A stretch of 64,000 bases of DNA from Flavobacterium gawalongense (GTDB lineage: Bacteria > Bacteroidota > Bacteroidia > Flavobacteriales > Flavobacteriaceae), in contig NZ_VJZP01000005.1 of assembly GCF_007097265.1 (NCBI RefSeq), positions 92,736-156,735 of the forward strand, written 5' to 3'. A model generated the notes under the pieces. It was not told where the DNA came from. It was given only the letters and a program-made list of their open reading frames with translations, and did not search any database. Made by a program: the position numbers and the translations under genes. Below, one piece after another: positions 16,464 through 24,713 of this stretch. Each line of letters starts with the position of its first letter. Positions within the stretch are counted from its first letter, which is position 1.

Positions 16464-18005
16464 ATGGCAAAACAAGAAGATTTATTTAAGAATGTAATTT
16501 CGCATGCAAAGGAATACGGATTTATTTTTCCGTCAAGCGAAATTTACGATGGTTTAAGTGCAGTCTATGATTATGCACAAAACGGAGTAGAGTTAAAAAA
16601 GAATATACGCGAATATTGGTGGAAAGCAATGGTTCAAATGAACGATAACATTGTTGGTCTTGACGCGGCAATATTGATGCACCCAACTACTTGGAAGGCG
16701 TCAGGTCACGTGGATGCTTTCAACGATCCATTGATTGACAACAAAGATTCAAAAAGAAGATATAGAGCCGATGTTTTGATTGAAGATTATGCCGAAAAGC
16801 TAAATCAAAAAGCAATCAAGGAAATCGAAAAAGCACGCGCTCGTTTTGGAGATGCTTTCAATGAACAAGAATTTGTAACTACAAATGCAAGAGTAATTGA
16901 ATACAAAGCCAAAGAAAGAGAAATTCTGGAAAGAATGGCTCGTTCGCTTGGTAATGAAGATTTGGAAGATGTAAAAGCGTTAATCGAAGAACTGGAAATT
17001 GCTTGTCCGGAATCGGGTTCTAGAAACTGGACCGAAGTACGTCAATTTAATTTGATGTTCGGCACTAAATTAGGAGCGTCAGCTGATACGGCAATGGATT
17101 TATACTTACGTCCGGAAACAGCTCAGGGTATTTTCGTCAATTTCTTGAATGTACAAAAATCAGGAAGAATGAAAGTTCCTTTTGGAATTGCACAAACAGG
17201 AAAAGCATTTAGAAATGAGATTGTAGCTAGACAATTTATTTTCCGTATGCGTGAGTTTGAACAAATGGAAATGCAATTTTTTGTGCGTCCAGGAGATGAA
17301 ATGAAATGGTACGAACATTGGAAAACAGCAAGATTAAACTGGCACTTGTCATTAGGACTTGGAAAAGAAAATTACCGTTTTCACGATCACGAAAAATTAG
17401 CACATTATGCGAATGCAGCTGCCGATATTGAGTTTAATTTTCCTTTTGGGTTCAAAGAATTAGAAGGAATTCACTCTCGTACTGATTTTGACTTGAAAGC
17501 ACACGAACAATTTTCAGGTAGAAAACTACAATATTTTGATGCTGAATTGAATCAGAATTATGTTCCTTATGTAGTGGAAACTTCAGTAGGATTAGACAGA
17601 ATGTTCTTAGCTGTTTTTGCAACTTCATTAAAAGAAGAAACATTAGAAGATGGTTCCACAAGAACAGTTCTAAAATTACCGGCAGTTTTAGCACCGACAA
17701 AAGCGGCAGTTTTACCATTGGTTAAAAAAGACGGATTACCGGAAATAGCACATAAAATCATTGAAGATTTAAAATGGGATTTCAATGTAGCGTATGATGA
17801 AAAAGATGCTGTAGGAAGACGTTATAGAAGACAGGATGCATTAGGAACTCCTTTTTGTATTACTGTAGACCATCAAACTATCGAAGATCAAACGGTAACG
17901 ATTCGTCATAGAGATACGATGAAACAAGACCGTGTAAAAATCGCAGATTTAAAATCAATTATAGAAAATGAAGTTTCGATGAAAAATTGGTTGATGAAAA
18001 TGTAA
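16464..18005 (+). CDS. glyS: Glycine--tRNA ligase, homodimeric type
   Basis: Charges tRNA-Gly with glycine. The 513-residue protein is the single-chain eukaryotic/archaeal-type class II synthetase, not the alpha2beta2 bacterial form. Visible features are YDYAQNGVELKKN near the start, the class II motif 2 region GKAFRNEI...FRMREFEQMEMQFF, and the C-terminal anticodon-binding domain (VLPLVKKDG...DQTVTIRHRDTM). A TATTTTTG -7-like element at 16449-16456 is only 7 bases before the ATG, so the message could be nearly leaderless. A terminator follows. Confidence 0.96.
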   Translation: MAKQEDLFKNVISHAKEYGFIFPSSEIYDGLSAVYDYAQNGVELKKNIREYWWKAMVQMNDNIVGLDAAILMHPTTWKASGHVDAFNDPLIDNKDSKRRYRADVLIEDYAEKLNQKAIKEIEKARARFGDAFNEQEFVTTNARVIEYKAKEREILERMARSLGNEDLEDVKALIEELEIACPESGSRNWTEVRQFNLMFGTKLGASADTAMDLYLRPETAQGIFVNFLNVQKSGRMKVPFGIAQTGKAFRNEIVARQFIFRMREFEQMEMQFFVRPGDEMKWYEHWKTARLNWHLSLGLGKENYRFHDHEKLAHYANAAADIEFNFPFGFKELEGIHSRTDFDLKAHEQFSGRKLQYFDAELNQNYVPYVVETSVGLDRMFLAVFATSLKEETLEDGSTRTVLKLPAVLAPTKAAVLPLVKKDGLPEIAHKIIEDLKWDFNVAYDEKDAVGRRYRRQDALGTPFCITVDHQTIEDQTVTIRHRDTMKQDRVKIADLKSIIENEVSMKNWLMKM

Positions 18006-18026
18006 TCAGATTTTTATTTATATAAG

Positions 18027-18058
18027 AAAAGCTTTCCTAAATGGAGAGCTTTTTTTTT
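18027..18058 (+). terminator. Intrinsic terminator of glyS
   Basis: AAAGCTTTCC and GGAGAGCTTT pair, with one mismatch, around TAAAT and are followed by nine T residues, about 20 bases after the glyS stop. Confidence 0.85.
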
Positions 18059-18384
18059 AACTATAATCTATGGATTCTATTTTTTAGTGCGTAAATGATT
18101 ATGCATTAGATTTTGGATGTCTCTAAATCAAATATTTATGCGCTTTGTCGGCTTTATTTGCGCTTCATCTTAATGTGTCAACATTTGTTAAAAACATATT
18201 AACAACATATATGAAAAAACAGTTAAATGCTTATTTTTAGACTGTTAAATAAGAGTTTTTTGTTCAGTATTTTATGCTTTTGTTTAATTAGTTTCCCAAA
18301 ACTACCATTATTACTTAATAATTTGAAGTGTATTTTACTTTGGACATCTGATGATATGCCTAACAATTCTAGGAAAAACCATTG
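18059..18384. other. Intergenic stretch without recognised features
   Basis: 326 bases of AT-rich DNA upstream of the LytTR gene. I see no open frame with coding character, no tRNA and no clear TTG/TAnnTTTG pair. The promoter of the LytTR gene should lie here. Confidence 0.5.
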
Positions 18385-19197
18385 ATGAATTACTCGTACA
18401 TTATTATTGACGACGATCAAGAAAGTGTTTCGAAAACGAAAGCCATTGCGGATAGTTTTTCGGAGCTTAGTTTTGTGGCATCAGCAAATAATTACACGGA
18501 TGGCTTAAATCTTATTTTAGAACACACTCCTCAATTAGTTTTTCTTGAAATTGACCCTGCGAATGCGGCCAGTAATTTATCGTTAATACTCATTAATGAG
18601 TTGTATCGGTATCTTAAAGTAATTCCGAAGATTATTGTTACTACCACTAAGAAAGATTTGGCTTTTGAAGCTATTCAATATGAAGTTGCGGATTATTTAT
18701 TAAAACCATTAGCACGTATCGATATTGTAAAATCAATTTTAAAATTGAACAAATCGAATAATATCCAGGAGATTTTTTTAGAACAATCGCCATTTCCTGA
18801 TGAAAAACCTATAGTTTCAGTTAGGCAAGAAACGCCAAATCAGGAGCAGCCTCTTATTCTATGTATAAAATCATATGGTGATTACAGGTATATTGATGCT
18901 AAAGATATTTGCTATTTCCAAGCGGATAATAATTCTACTGACATACACCTAAATAATGGTGAAATGATAACCGCTTTCAAAACATTGAAGCATTTCGAAG
19001 GAATTTTATCTTTCCCTTTTATCAGAATTCACAATAGTTATATCGTAAACCGAAATTATATTTCTAGAATTCATACGGGAAATACGGTATGTTATATTAA
19101 AAACACCACTACAAAACTTCCTTTCTCCAAATCGTATAAGGCAAATATCGACCTTATTATTTCTGATTTTTCCAACGGAAATTACCTCGAAATTTAA
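18385..19197 (+). CDS. LytTR-family DNA-binding regulator with atypical receiver domain
   Basis: A 270-residue regulator. The N-terminal receiver (residues 1-125) has the acidic triad at DDD 9-11 and LLKPL near 107. The C-terminal LytTR domain (about 160-265: YRYIDAKDICYFQADNNSTDI...PFIRIHNSYIVNRNYI) binds DNA. The expected phosphoacceptor Asp at the end of strand 3 is Glu55 in PQLVFLEIDP, so normal Asp phosphorylation is unlikely and a permanently active mimic is possible. The start is taken as ATG 18385; a TTG just before it is also in frame. The gene is followed by a repeat-peptide gene and a histidine kinase on the same strand. Confidence 0.85.
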   Translation: MNYSYIIIDDDQESVSKTKAIADSFSELSFVASANNYTDGLNLILEHTPQLVFLEIDPANAASNLSLILINELYRYLKVIPKIIVTTTKKDLAFEAIQYEVADYLLKPLARIDIVKSILKLNKSNNIQEIFLEQSPFPDEKPIVSVRQETPNQEQPLILCIKSYGDYRYIDAKDICYFQADNNSTDIHLNNGEMITAFKTLKHFEGILSFPFIRIHNSYIVNRNYISRIHTGNTVCYIKNTTTKLPFSKSYKANIDLIISDFSNGNYLEI

Positions 19198-19203
19198 AAA
19201 ATA

Positions 19204-19247
19204 GTCATTCACTCTAATTTGAGGGTCATTCACTATCAGATGACCGT
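19204..19247. promoter_or_regulatory. Candidate LytTR binding region upstream of the repeat-protein gene
   Basis: GTCATTCACT occurs at 19204-19213 and at 19225-19234, a start-to-start distance of 21 bp. The second copy overlaps the dyad GGTCAT...ATGACC (19224-19245). Direct repeats two helical turns apart are the usual geometry of LytTR targets. The region lies directly after the LytTR gene and about 130 bp before the repeat-protein start. The actual sequence is not a textbook LytTR box. Confidence 0.45.
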
Positions 19248-19372
19248 ATTCTACCATATATGCCTTTTTTTGTAGGAAATTTTAAGATAACCTATGTAGT
19301 TTTACTAAACAATTTCCTGCAAAGGGAAGTAAAAACAAGTAAAAAATTATAAACATATAAAAATCCCAAATC

Positions 19373-19651
19373 ATGAAAAAAGCAATCTTAACAATCGGTT
19401 TATTCTCTTTAGTGATGATATTAACATCATTTACTACACCAGAAACTAATAATACTGTAAAATCGGATACTAATGTCAATATAGTTGGACAAGGTGCAAC
19501 AGGAGGTAATGTAAAAGTAGATATCGTTGGACAAGGCGCAACAGGAGGCAATGTAAAAGTAGATATCGTTGGACAAGGTGCAACAGGAGGTAATGTAAAA
19601 GTAGATATTGTTGGGCAAGGTGCAACAGGAGGCAACGTAAAAGTGGACTAG
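19373..19651 (+). CDS. Small secreted protein of four identical 14-residue repeats
   Basis: A 92-residue protein. Residues 1-20 (MKKAILTIGLFSLVMILTSF) look like a Sec signal peptide or N-terminal anchor. A short linker TTPETNNTVKSDTNVN follows. Residues 37-92 are then exactly four copies of IVGQGATGGNVKVD, ending with the last repeat. There are no Cys or aromatic residues in the repeats. The alternating small/polar and Val/Ile pattern suggests beta structure or an extended repeat. It is not a curlin repeat that I recognise. A strong terminator follows, so it is a single-gene unit between a LytTR regulator and a histidine kinase. The function is unknown; a surface or matrix protein, or a peptide precursor, are possible. 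Confidence 0.8.
   Translation: MKKAILTIGLFSLVMILTSFTTPETNNTVKSDTNVNIVGQGATGGNVKVDIVGQGATGGNVKVDIVGQGATGGNVKVDIVGQGATGGNVKVD
19481..19648 (+). repeat. Tandem 42-bp repeat, four units, inside the repeat-protein gene
   Basis: Four 42-bp units code for identical peptides but differ at a few synonymous sites (for example GGACAAGGT/GGACAAGGC and GGAGGT/GGAGGC). The peptide repeat is therefore kept by selection or recent gene conversion, not just by a very recent expansion. Unit number could vary between strains by slippage. Confidence 0.92.
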
Positions 19652-19679
19652 AAATTCAATTATTTTTTTAAATATATTT

Positions 19680-19709
19680 AGGCTATCAATTATTTGGTAG
19701 CCTTTTTTT
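19680..19709 (+). terminator. Intrinsic terminator of the repeat-protein gene
   Basis: AGGCTA-C and GGTAGCCT arms close a loop around ATCAATTATTT and are followed by seven T residues, about 30 bases after the stop. Confidence 0.8.
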
Positions 19710-19758
19710 ATGTCAATAGTTTTATTTTACTATTTTTGGTAAAACATATTAATAACTA

Positions 19759-21816
19759 TTGAAAAATAAATACTACATACTTCTATTGTTTTTTATGCTG
19801 TTTGTTTTTTTGGGTTGTTCAAAAAAAAAAACAAAAAATATTATTGTAGCTTCATCTGAAGATAGCCTTTCTACTTATTTTTCATTGGCAAATGATTTTA
19901 GCTTAGCTAGGGAAAAAAGACAGGAATACAATCATAAAGCTTTTGATATTGTTATCAATCAGGAAAATGATTCGCTGAACCGAGTCAATCTATTCAAAGT
20001 AGCCAATCGGTATTATAACATAAACAACTGGAAAGATTTTAATAAAACGGTACATCTTGTATTAGATAAGTCAGAAAAAGCTAAAGATACTTTAAATATA
20101 ATAAAATCCTACACCTATTTAGGGGATTATTATGATTCACAGGCAATTTTAGATAGCTCTTTTCAGTTTTATTATAAAGCAGAAAAAATGTATGAAAAAC
20201 TCGGGGATAATTTTAATTTGGGTAAAACATTAATCAGTAAAGCAAACTTACAGTTTAAGGCGGGTGATTTTTTAGGTTCTGAAAAAGCAGTTTTCAATGT
20301 ATTGCGGATAATAAAGGGAGAGAAGGGTATCAAAAATATTTTATACGATGCTTATAATTTACTGGGGTTAATATATAATGAGCTAAGTGAATATGAAAAT
20401 GCAATAGCCTATCACAATAAAGCATTGTTAATTAGTGATGATGAATTAATACCTAAGGAGTTTCAGTCAAAAGCCACGACCTATAATAATATTGGGCTAC
20501 TATATCTCAATTCGCAAAAATACATGCTCGCAAAAGAATATTTTCAAAAAGGATTAGATCAACAAAACCTAAAATTACAAAAACCATACGTTTATGCCAT
20601 GTTGTTAGATAATTTGGCCTATTCAAAATTCAAATTAAAAGATTCAAATGAATTACCTGAACTATTTTACCAATCGCTAAGATTGAGAGATAGTCTTCAG
20701 TTGGCATCGGGGATATTTGTTAACAAGATCCATTTATCAGAATATTTTGCTTCAAAAAAGGATGCTGTAAAGTCATTGCAATATTCTAAAGAAGCACTTT
20801 TATTGTCTCGAACTACCAATAATTCCCGTGATATTTTGGTGGCATTAAAGCAATTGGCTGTTATCGAGCCCGATAAAGCATCTGTTTATTCAAAAGAATA
20901 CATTCGGATCAATGAAAGTTTACAAAAATCAGAACGGAAAATGGGGGAGAAATTTTCTCGTATAGAATATGAAACCGATCAAATAAAAGGCGAGAACACT
21001 AATCTGGAAACTAAAAATCGAAATTTGTTATTTGGATTTAGTGCATTTACCATTTTGGGATTATTTTTGTATATCATTAAGGCGCAAAAAGCTAAAAATA
21101 GGGAATTGTTATTCAAACAAGAGCAGCAAAAGGTCAATGAGGAAATTTATAATTTGATGATTTCGCAGCAAAGTACCATTGAAACCAATAGAATTGTGGA
21201 GAAAAAAAGAGTTGCACAAGAGTTGCATGATGGGGTATTGGGAAGAATGTTTGGCGTACGAATGAATTTAGATGGGTTGAATAGATTCAATGATGAGATT
21301 GCCGTTAATCAAAGAAATAGTTATTTGTCAGAATTAAAAAATATAGAGCAGGATATTCGTGAAATTTCACATGATTTGAATAGAGAAAAATCAGAATTAA
21401 TTAATAACTTCGTTGCCATAGTAAATAATTTGTTTGAAGAACAAAAAAAGACATTTAAACCAAAACTAGCTACAATCATTGATCCAACTATAAAATGGGA
21501 GTTGTTAAGCAATGCGGTTAAAATAAATTTATACCGAATTATTCAGGAGTCGCTTCAAAATATTAATAAGTATGCCAATGCGAGTGCTATCAAAGTAGAA
21601 CTCAAAAAAAAGGAGGATGATTTATTTTTAGTGGTAAGTGATGATGGAATTGGGTTTAATGTGAACAAAGCAAAAAAGGGTATAGGTCTACAAAACATAC
21701 AATCTCGAACAAGTGAATGTGATGGAATGGTCGACATAAAATCAAAAAAAGGAGAAGGAACAAGCATTACAATTACAGTCCCAATAGAACAGAAACAAAT
21801 ACTTACAGAGAAATGA
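19759..21816 (+). CDS. TPR-containing lipoprotein histidine kinase (HisKA_3 type)
   Basis: A 685-residue sensor kinase. The N terminus has a lipoprotein signal with Cys20 (FVFLGCSKKK), so the sensor part may be lipid-anchored outside the inner membrane. Residues about 60-400 are tetratricopeptide repeats (for example YNLLGLIYNELSEYENAIAYHNKALLI). A transmembrane helix lies near 424-441. The HisKA_3 box VAQELHDGVLGRMFGVRMNL has the phosphorylated His490, and an HATPase domain with DDGIGFN and GIGLQNI ends the protein. The start is TTG at 19759, with TATTTTTG at 19731-19738 as a possible -7 element. It overlaps its response regulator by four bases (ATGA). Confidence 0.88.
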   Translation: MKNKYYILLLFFMLFVFLGCSKKKTKNIIVASSEDSLSTYFSLANDFSLAREKRQEYNHKAFDIVINQENDSLNRVNLFKVANRYYNINNWKDFNKTVHLVLDKSEKAKDTLNIIKSYTYLGDYYDSQAILDSSFQFYYKAEKMYEKLGDNFNLGKTLISKANLQFKAGDFLGSEKAVFNVLRIIKGEKGIKNILYDAYNLLGLIYNELSEYENAIAYHNKALLISDDELIPKEFQSKATTYNNIGLLYLNSQKYMLAKEYFQKGLDQQNLKLQKPYVYAMLLDNLAYSKFKLKDSNELPELFYQSLRLRDSLQLASGIFVNKIHLSEYFASKKDAVKSLQYSKEALLLSRTTNNSRDILVALKQLAVIEPDKASVYSKEYIRINESLQKSERKMGEKFSRIEYETDQIKGENTNLETKNRNLLFGFSAFTILGLFLYIIKAQKAKNRELLFKQEQQKVNEEIYNLMISQQSTIETNRIVEKKRVAQELHDGVLGRMFGVRMNLDGLNRFNDEIAVNQRNSYLSELKNIEQDIREISHDLNREKSELINNFVAIVNNLFEEQKKTFKPKLATIIDPTIKWELLSNAVKINLYRIIQESLQNINKYANASAIKVELKKKEDDLFLVVSDDGIGFNVNKAKKGIGLQNIQSRTSECDGMVDIKSKKGEGTSITITVPIEQKQILTEK

Positions 21817-22508
21817 CACTTGCCTCAACTGAAAAGACAATCATTCAAAATAATATATTAATCGTAGACGATCATCCTTTTATTATAGAAGGGTATAAGA
21901 ATGCAATTACAAGATATAACCCTAAGGGATTTGAATTTTTTATTAGCCAGGCCAAAGATTGTGAATCGGCATACGATATCATTACAAATCCTGCTACTTT
22001 AGCTTTTGATATCGCTTTTTTAGACATTAGTATGCCACCTTACGAAGAAAAAGGGATTTATTCGGGGGAGGATTTGGCAAAATTGATTAATGAATTTATG
22101 CCCAATTGCAAAATTATTTTGCTGACAATGTATACTGAATTGCTAAAAATAAAGACGATAATTAAAACAATAAACCCAAACGGATTAGTAATAAAAAATG
22201 ATCTGACATTTGATGAATTACTTTTTGCTTTTGATAAAGTCATAAAAAACGAAATATATTACAGTCAATCTGTTCAAAAAATGTTGGACTTGGCAGAAAA
22301 AGACACAATAGAAATTGATCAATTTGATAAACAAATTCTGTTTCATTTATCGAAAGGTACTAAGCTGAATGATATTCCACAATATATTCCAATATCATTA
22401 GGTGCAATAGAAAGAAGAAAGTTAAACCTAAAAGAATTATTGAAAATAGACAATGGTAGCGATATTGATTTAATTCGCGAGGCAAAAAATCAAGGATTAC
22501 TTTTTTAG
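21813..22508 (+). CDS. NarL/FixJ-like response regulator
   Basis: A 231-residue regulator. The receiver domain has the acidic pair in ILIVDDHPFI, the phosphoacceptor Asp in IAFLDISMPP, the conserved Thr region IILLTMYTE and Lys in LVIKNDLTF. A C-terminal LuxR-like helix-turn-helix (QILFHLSKGTKLNDIPQYIPISLGAIERRKLNLKELL) is divergent from the canonical form. The four-base start-stop overlap with the kinase gene marks them as a cognate two-component pair. A terminator follows, so this is the last gene of the unit. Confidence 0.88.
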   Translation: MTLASTEKTIIQNNILIVDDHPFIIEGYKNAITRYNPKGFEFFISQAKDCESAYDIITNPATLAFDIAFLDISMPPYEEKGIYSGEDLAKLINEFMPNCKIILLTMYTELLKIKTIIKTINPNGLVIKNDLTFDELLFAFDKVIKNEIYYSQSVQKMLDLAEKDTIEIDQFDKQILFHLSKGTKLNDIPQYIPISLGAIERRKLNLKELLKIDNGSDIDLIREAKNQGLLF

Positions 22509-22530
22509 AATTTTAAACACCATTTAAAAC

Positions 22531-22572
22531 AAAAAACGAGACTGCCTTTTGAGACTGCCTCGTTTTTTGTTT
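22531..22572. terminator. Bidirectional terminator between response regulator and ParE-type toxin
   Basis: AAAAAACGAG and CTCGTTTTTT form a 10-bp stem flanked by A and T tracts, so it can act in both directions for the convergent genes. The loop contains two copies of GAGACTGCCT, giving an alternative internal pairing. Confidence 0.75.
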
Positions 22573-22600
22573 GCGATATTTTTTTATTAAAGATGATAAA

Positions 22601-22894
22601 TCAAATAATAAACTTTTTTGGATTTCTACGAGTAGAAAATATATCAAGGATATAAATTCTTTCAACTTCTATTCGATAAACAATTTTATAATTCCATTTT
22701 GGAAAAAAGCGAATCATTTTTGAATTAAATAGAGGTTCAATAGGGTTTTTCTCTGGAAAAATATTAAGGTTTTCTCCTATCTCAAATAGCGTATTGATAA
22801 CTAATTCCGCATTTTGAGGACTGTCAAAAAAAATAAAATCATATATGTCCTGAATGGATTTGATAGATTCATTTGACCAAATTACAGGCTTCAT
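22601..22894 (-). CDS. ParE/RelE-family toxin
   Basis: A 97-residue protein of the ParE type: MKPVIWSNESIKSIQDIYDFI, a helical hairpin (SPQNAELVINTLFEIGENL), then KMIRFFPKWNYKIVYRIEVERIYILDIFSTRRNPKK. The C-terminal Arg-rich strand is the usual toxin active or target region. It begins four bases inside the antitoxin gene. The neighbouring core genes and repeats suggest a small acquired module. The target (gyrase or ribosome) cannot be told from sequence. Confidence 0.8.
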   Translation of the reverse strand: MKPVIWSNESIKSIQDIYDFIFFDSPQNAELVINTLFEIGENLNIFPEKNPIEPLFNSKMIRFFPKWNYKIVYRIEVERIYILDIFSTRRNPKKFII

Positions 22895-23130
22895 TTTCTA
22901 ACTATATTACTTCTGGCTTCTTCTGTGGTATATCCTTTTTCTCCAGAATCAGAGGCAATCATAATTTGGTTCAGGTGGTTTTCGTATTCTTTCACAGAAA
23001 GCGGTTTTCCTGAAGTAGTATAGGTATAAATCTCATCGTCCAATAATGCTTCAATTTTGCTTAATAACCGTGAATTGGAGACATCTAAAATCCTGTGAAC
23101 AATGTTTTTGCGTTGGGTTTCTACATTCAT
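22891..23130 (-). CDS. Antitoxin partner of the ParE/RelE toxin
   Basis: A 79-residue acidic protein (MNVETQRKNIVHRILDVSNS...) with a short helical N terminus followed by LLSKIEALLDDE and a C-terminal segment EKGYTTEEARSNIVRK. It has the usual size and order (antitoxin first, four-base overlap) for a type II pair. No named DNA-binding fold is obvious. The spacer to the right (23131-23560) holds only a palindromic repeat. Confidence 0.7.
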   Translation of the reverse strand: MNVETQRKNIVHRILDVSNSRLLSKIEALLDDEIYTYTTSGKPLSVKEYENHLNQIMIASDSGEKGYTTEEARSNIVRK

Positions 23131-23307
23131 GATTTTTAATTTATTTCAAAATGATTAAAGTTTTCATTACTATAAAATATAAAACACAAATATACAAAAA
23201 TCGTGCTATCTTGTTGCGTTACAATTTATGGCAAATGGATTGCACATTATAGGTATAGTTTGTATAAAACCATTTAGTCTTTGAAATTACTGTATTATTT
23301 TTTTATC

Positions 23308-23441
23308 AATTGCCGCTGGTTTTAACCAGCGGATTGGAATGAATAAGTTGATTGGCTTTAGCCAAAATGAGCACTGTATTTTGGCTAAAGCCAATGCTAG
23401 CTTGAAATTTAAAATTCCGTTGGTTAAAACCAACGGCAATT
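23308..23441. repeat. Four-armed palindromic repeat, copy 1
   Basis: A 134-bp element whose ends are inverted copies of AATTGCCG-TGGTTTTAACCA. It holds two inner arms TTGGCTTTAGCCAA and TTGGCTAAAGCCAA. Each arm is itself palindromic, so the element could fold into a cloverleaf-like structure. A second copy lies at 25681-25813. Here the left arm reads GCTGG and the right arm GTTGG. No coding capacity. Confidence 0.88.
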
Positions 23442-23560
23442 CATCTGAGTTGTTTGATTATAATTTTTAGCCTTAAACAGGTTACAGTAATTTCTAACCA
23501 AAAATGGTATAAAACCAGATTGTAGAATTTAGGGTAGTTTTTTGTTTCTTTAAAGACTTT

Positions 23561-24607
23561 TTATTCGCTCAAAGCATCCCAACCACGGGCTTTTAAAGCA
23601 ATTTTTGTGTTGGCTCGAGTGACTAAGTGAATGCCTTCACTTTCTTGTGTCATGTGACCAATAATGGTGAAATTTGGATTACCTTTTATTTTTTCAAAGT
23701 CTTCCATGGCAATGGTAAAAAGTAATTCATAATCTTCCCCTCCATTTATCGCAACTGTCGTGCTATCGATATTGAATTCTTCACAAACATTAATAAATTG
23801 AGGATCGATTGGTAATTTGTCCTCATATAAATTACAGCCCACTTTGGATTGCTTGCACAAGTGCATAATTTCAGATGACAATCCATCAGAAATATCAATC
23901 ATAGAAGTCGGTTTTATCTCTAAAGCATGCAATAAAGTGCGCACATCCTTACGTGCTTCCGGTTTTAATTGTCGTTCTATAAGATAGGTGTAAGCGTCTA
24001 AATCAGGTTGTGAATTTGGATTCACCTGAAACACTTGTTTCTCGCGCTCCAAAACTTGTAAGCCCATATAAGCAGCACCAATATCGCCTGTTACAACTAA
24101 TAAATCGGTTTGTTTGGCACCGTTTCTGTACACTATTTCATTTTCATCAGCTTCGCCAATAGCGGTAATGCTGATAATCAATCCTTTTTGTGATGAAGTA
24201 GTGTCGCCACCTATAACATCTACATTATATTCACGTGCTGCATGCGTAATTCCTGCAAATAATTCATCTAAAGCTTCTAATGGAAAACGATTAGACACCG
24301 CAATTGAAACCGTGATTTGTGTTGGCTTTGCATTCATGGCGCAAATATCAGAAACATTGACCACGACCGCTTTGTAACCTAAATGTTTTAACGGCATATA
24401 AGCCAAATCAAAATGTACACCTTCAATCAATAAATCAGTAGAAATAACTACTTTTTTAGCTGCAAAATCCAAAACGGCAGCATCATCTCCAATTCCTTTT
24501 AAAGTCGAAGGTTGATTGATTTCAAAGTTTTTTGTCAAATGGTCTATCAATCCAAATTCTCCTAATTGAGCTATACTTGTGCGTTGTGGGGTTTTATCTT
24601 CGATCAT
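23561..24607 (-). CDS. thiL: Thiamine-monophosphate kinase
   Basis: Phosphorylates thiamine monophosphate to the active cofactor thiamine diphosphate. The 348-residue protein shows the ThiL/PurM-fold motifs IGDDAAVLDF (metal and ATP binding, residues about 40-50), STDLLIEGVHFD, VSDICAMNAKP, VIGGDTTSS and MIDISDGLSSEIMHL. The length is normal. It is divergent from a PfkB-family kinase; the two genes are bracketed by two copies of the same palindromic repeat. Confidence 0.95.
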   Translation of the reverse strand: MIEDKTPQRTSIAQLGEFGLIDHLTKNFEINQPSTLKGIGDDAAVLDFAAKKVVISTDLLIEGVHFDLAYMPLKHLGYKAVVVNVSDICAMNAKPTQITVSIAVSNRFPLEALDELFAGITHAAREYNVDVIGGDTTSSQKGLIISITAIGEADENEIVYRNGAKQTDLLVVTGDIGAAYMGLQVLEREKQVFQVNPNSQPDLDAYTYLIERQLKPEARKDVRTLLHALEIKPTSMIDISDGLSSEIMHLCKQSKVGCNLYEDKLPIDPQFINVCEEFNIDSTTVAINGGEDYELLFTIAMEDFEKIKGNPNFTIIGHMTQESEGIHLVTRANTKIALKARGWDALSE

Positions 24608-24713
24608 TTTTTTTCTTTGTTTTGAGGTTGCAAATATACGAAGAAATATTCGCCTTGAATTGCATCCGTTTTTACGAATTTTATCCGACCTTTAGGGTAT
24701 TAAATTTGTAAAA

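Noticed and set aside
19481..19648. Regular 42-bp units reminiscent of a CRISPR array
   Set aside because: The units touch each other with no unique spacers, are translated as identical 14-residue peptides in an open frame with signal and stop, and no cas genes are near.
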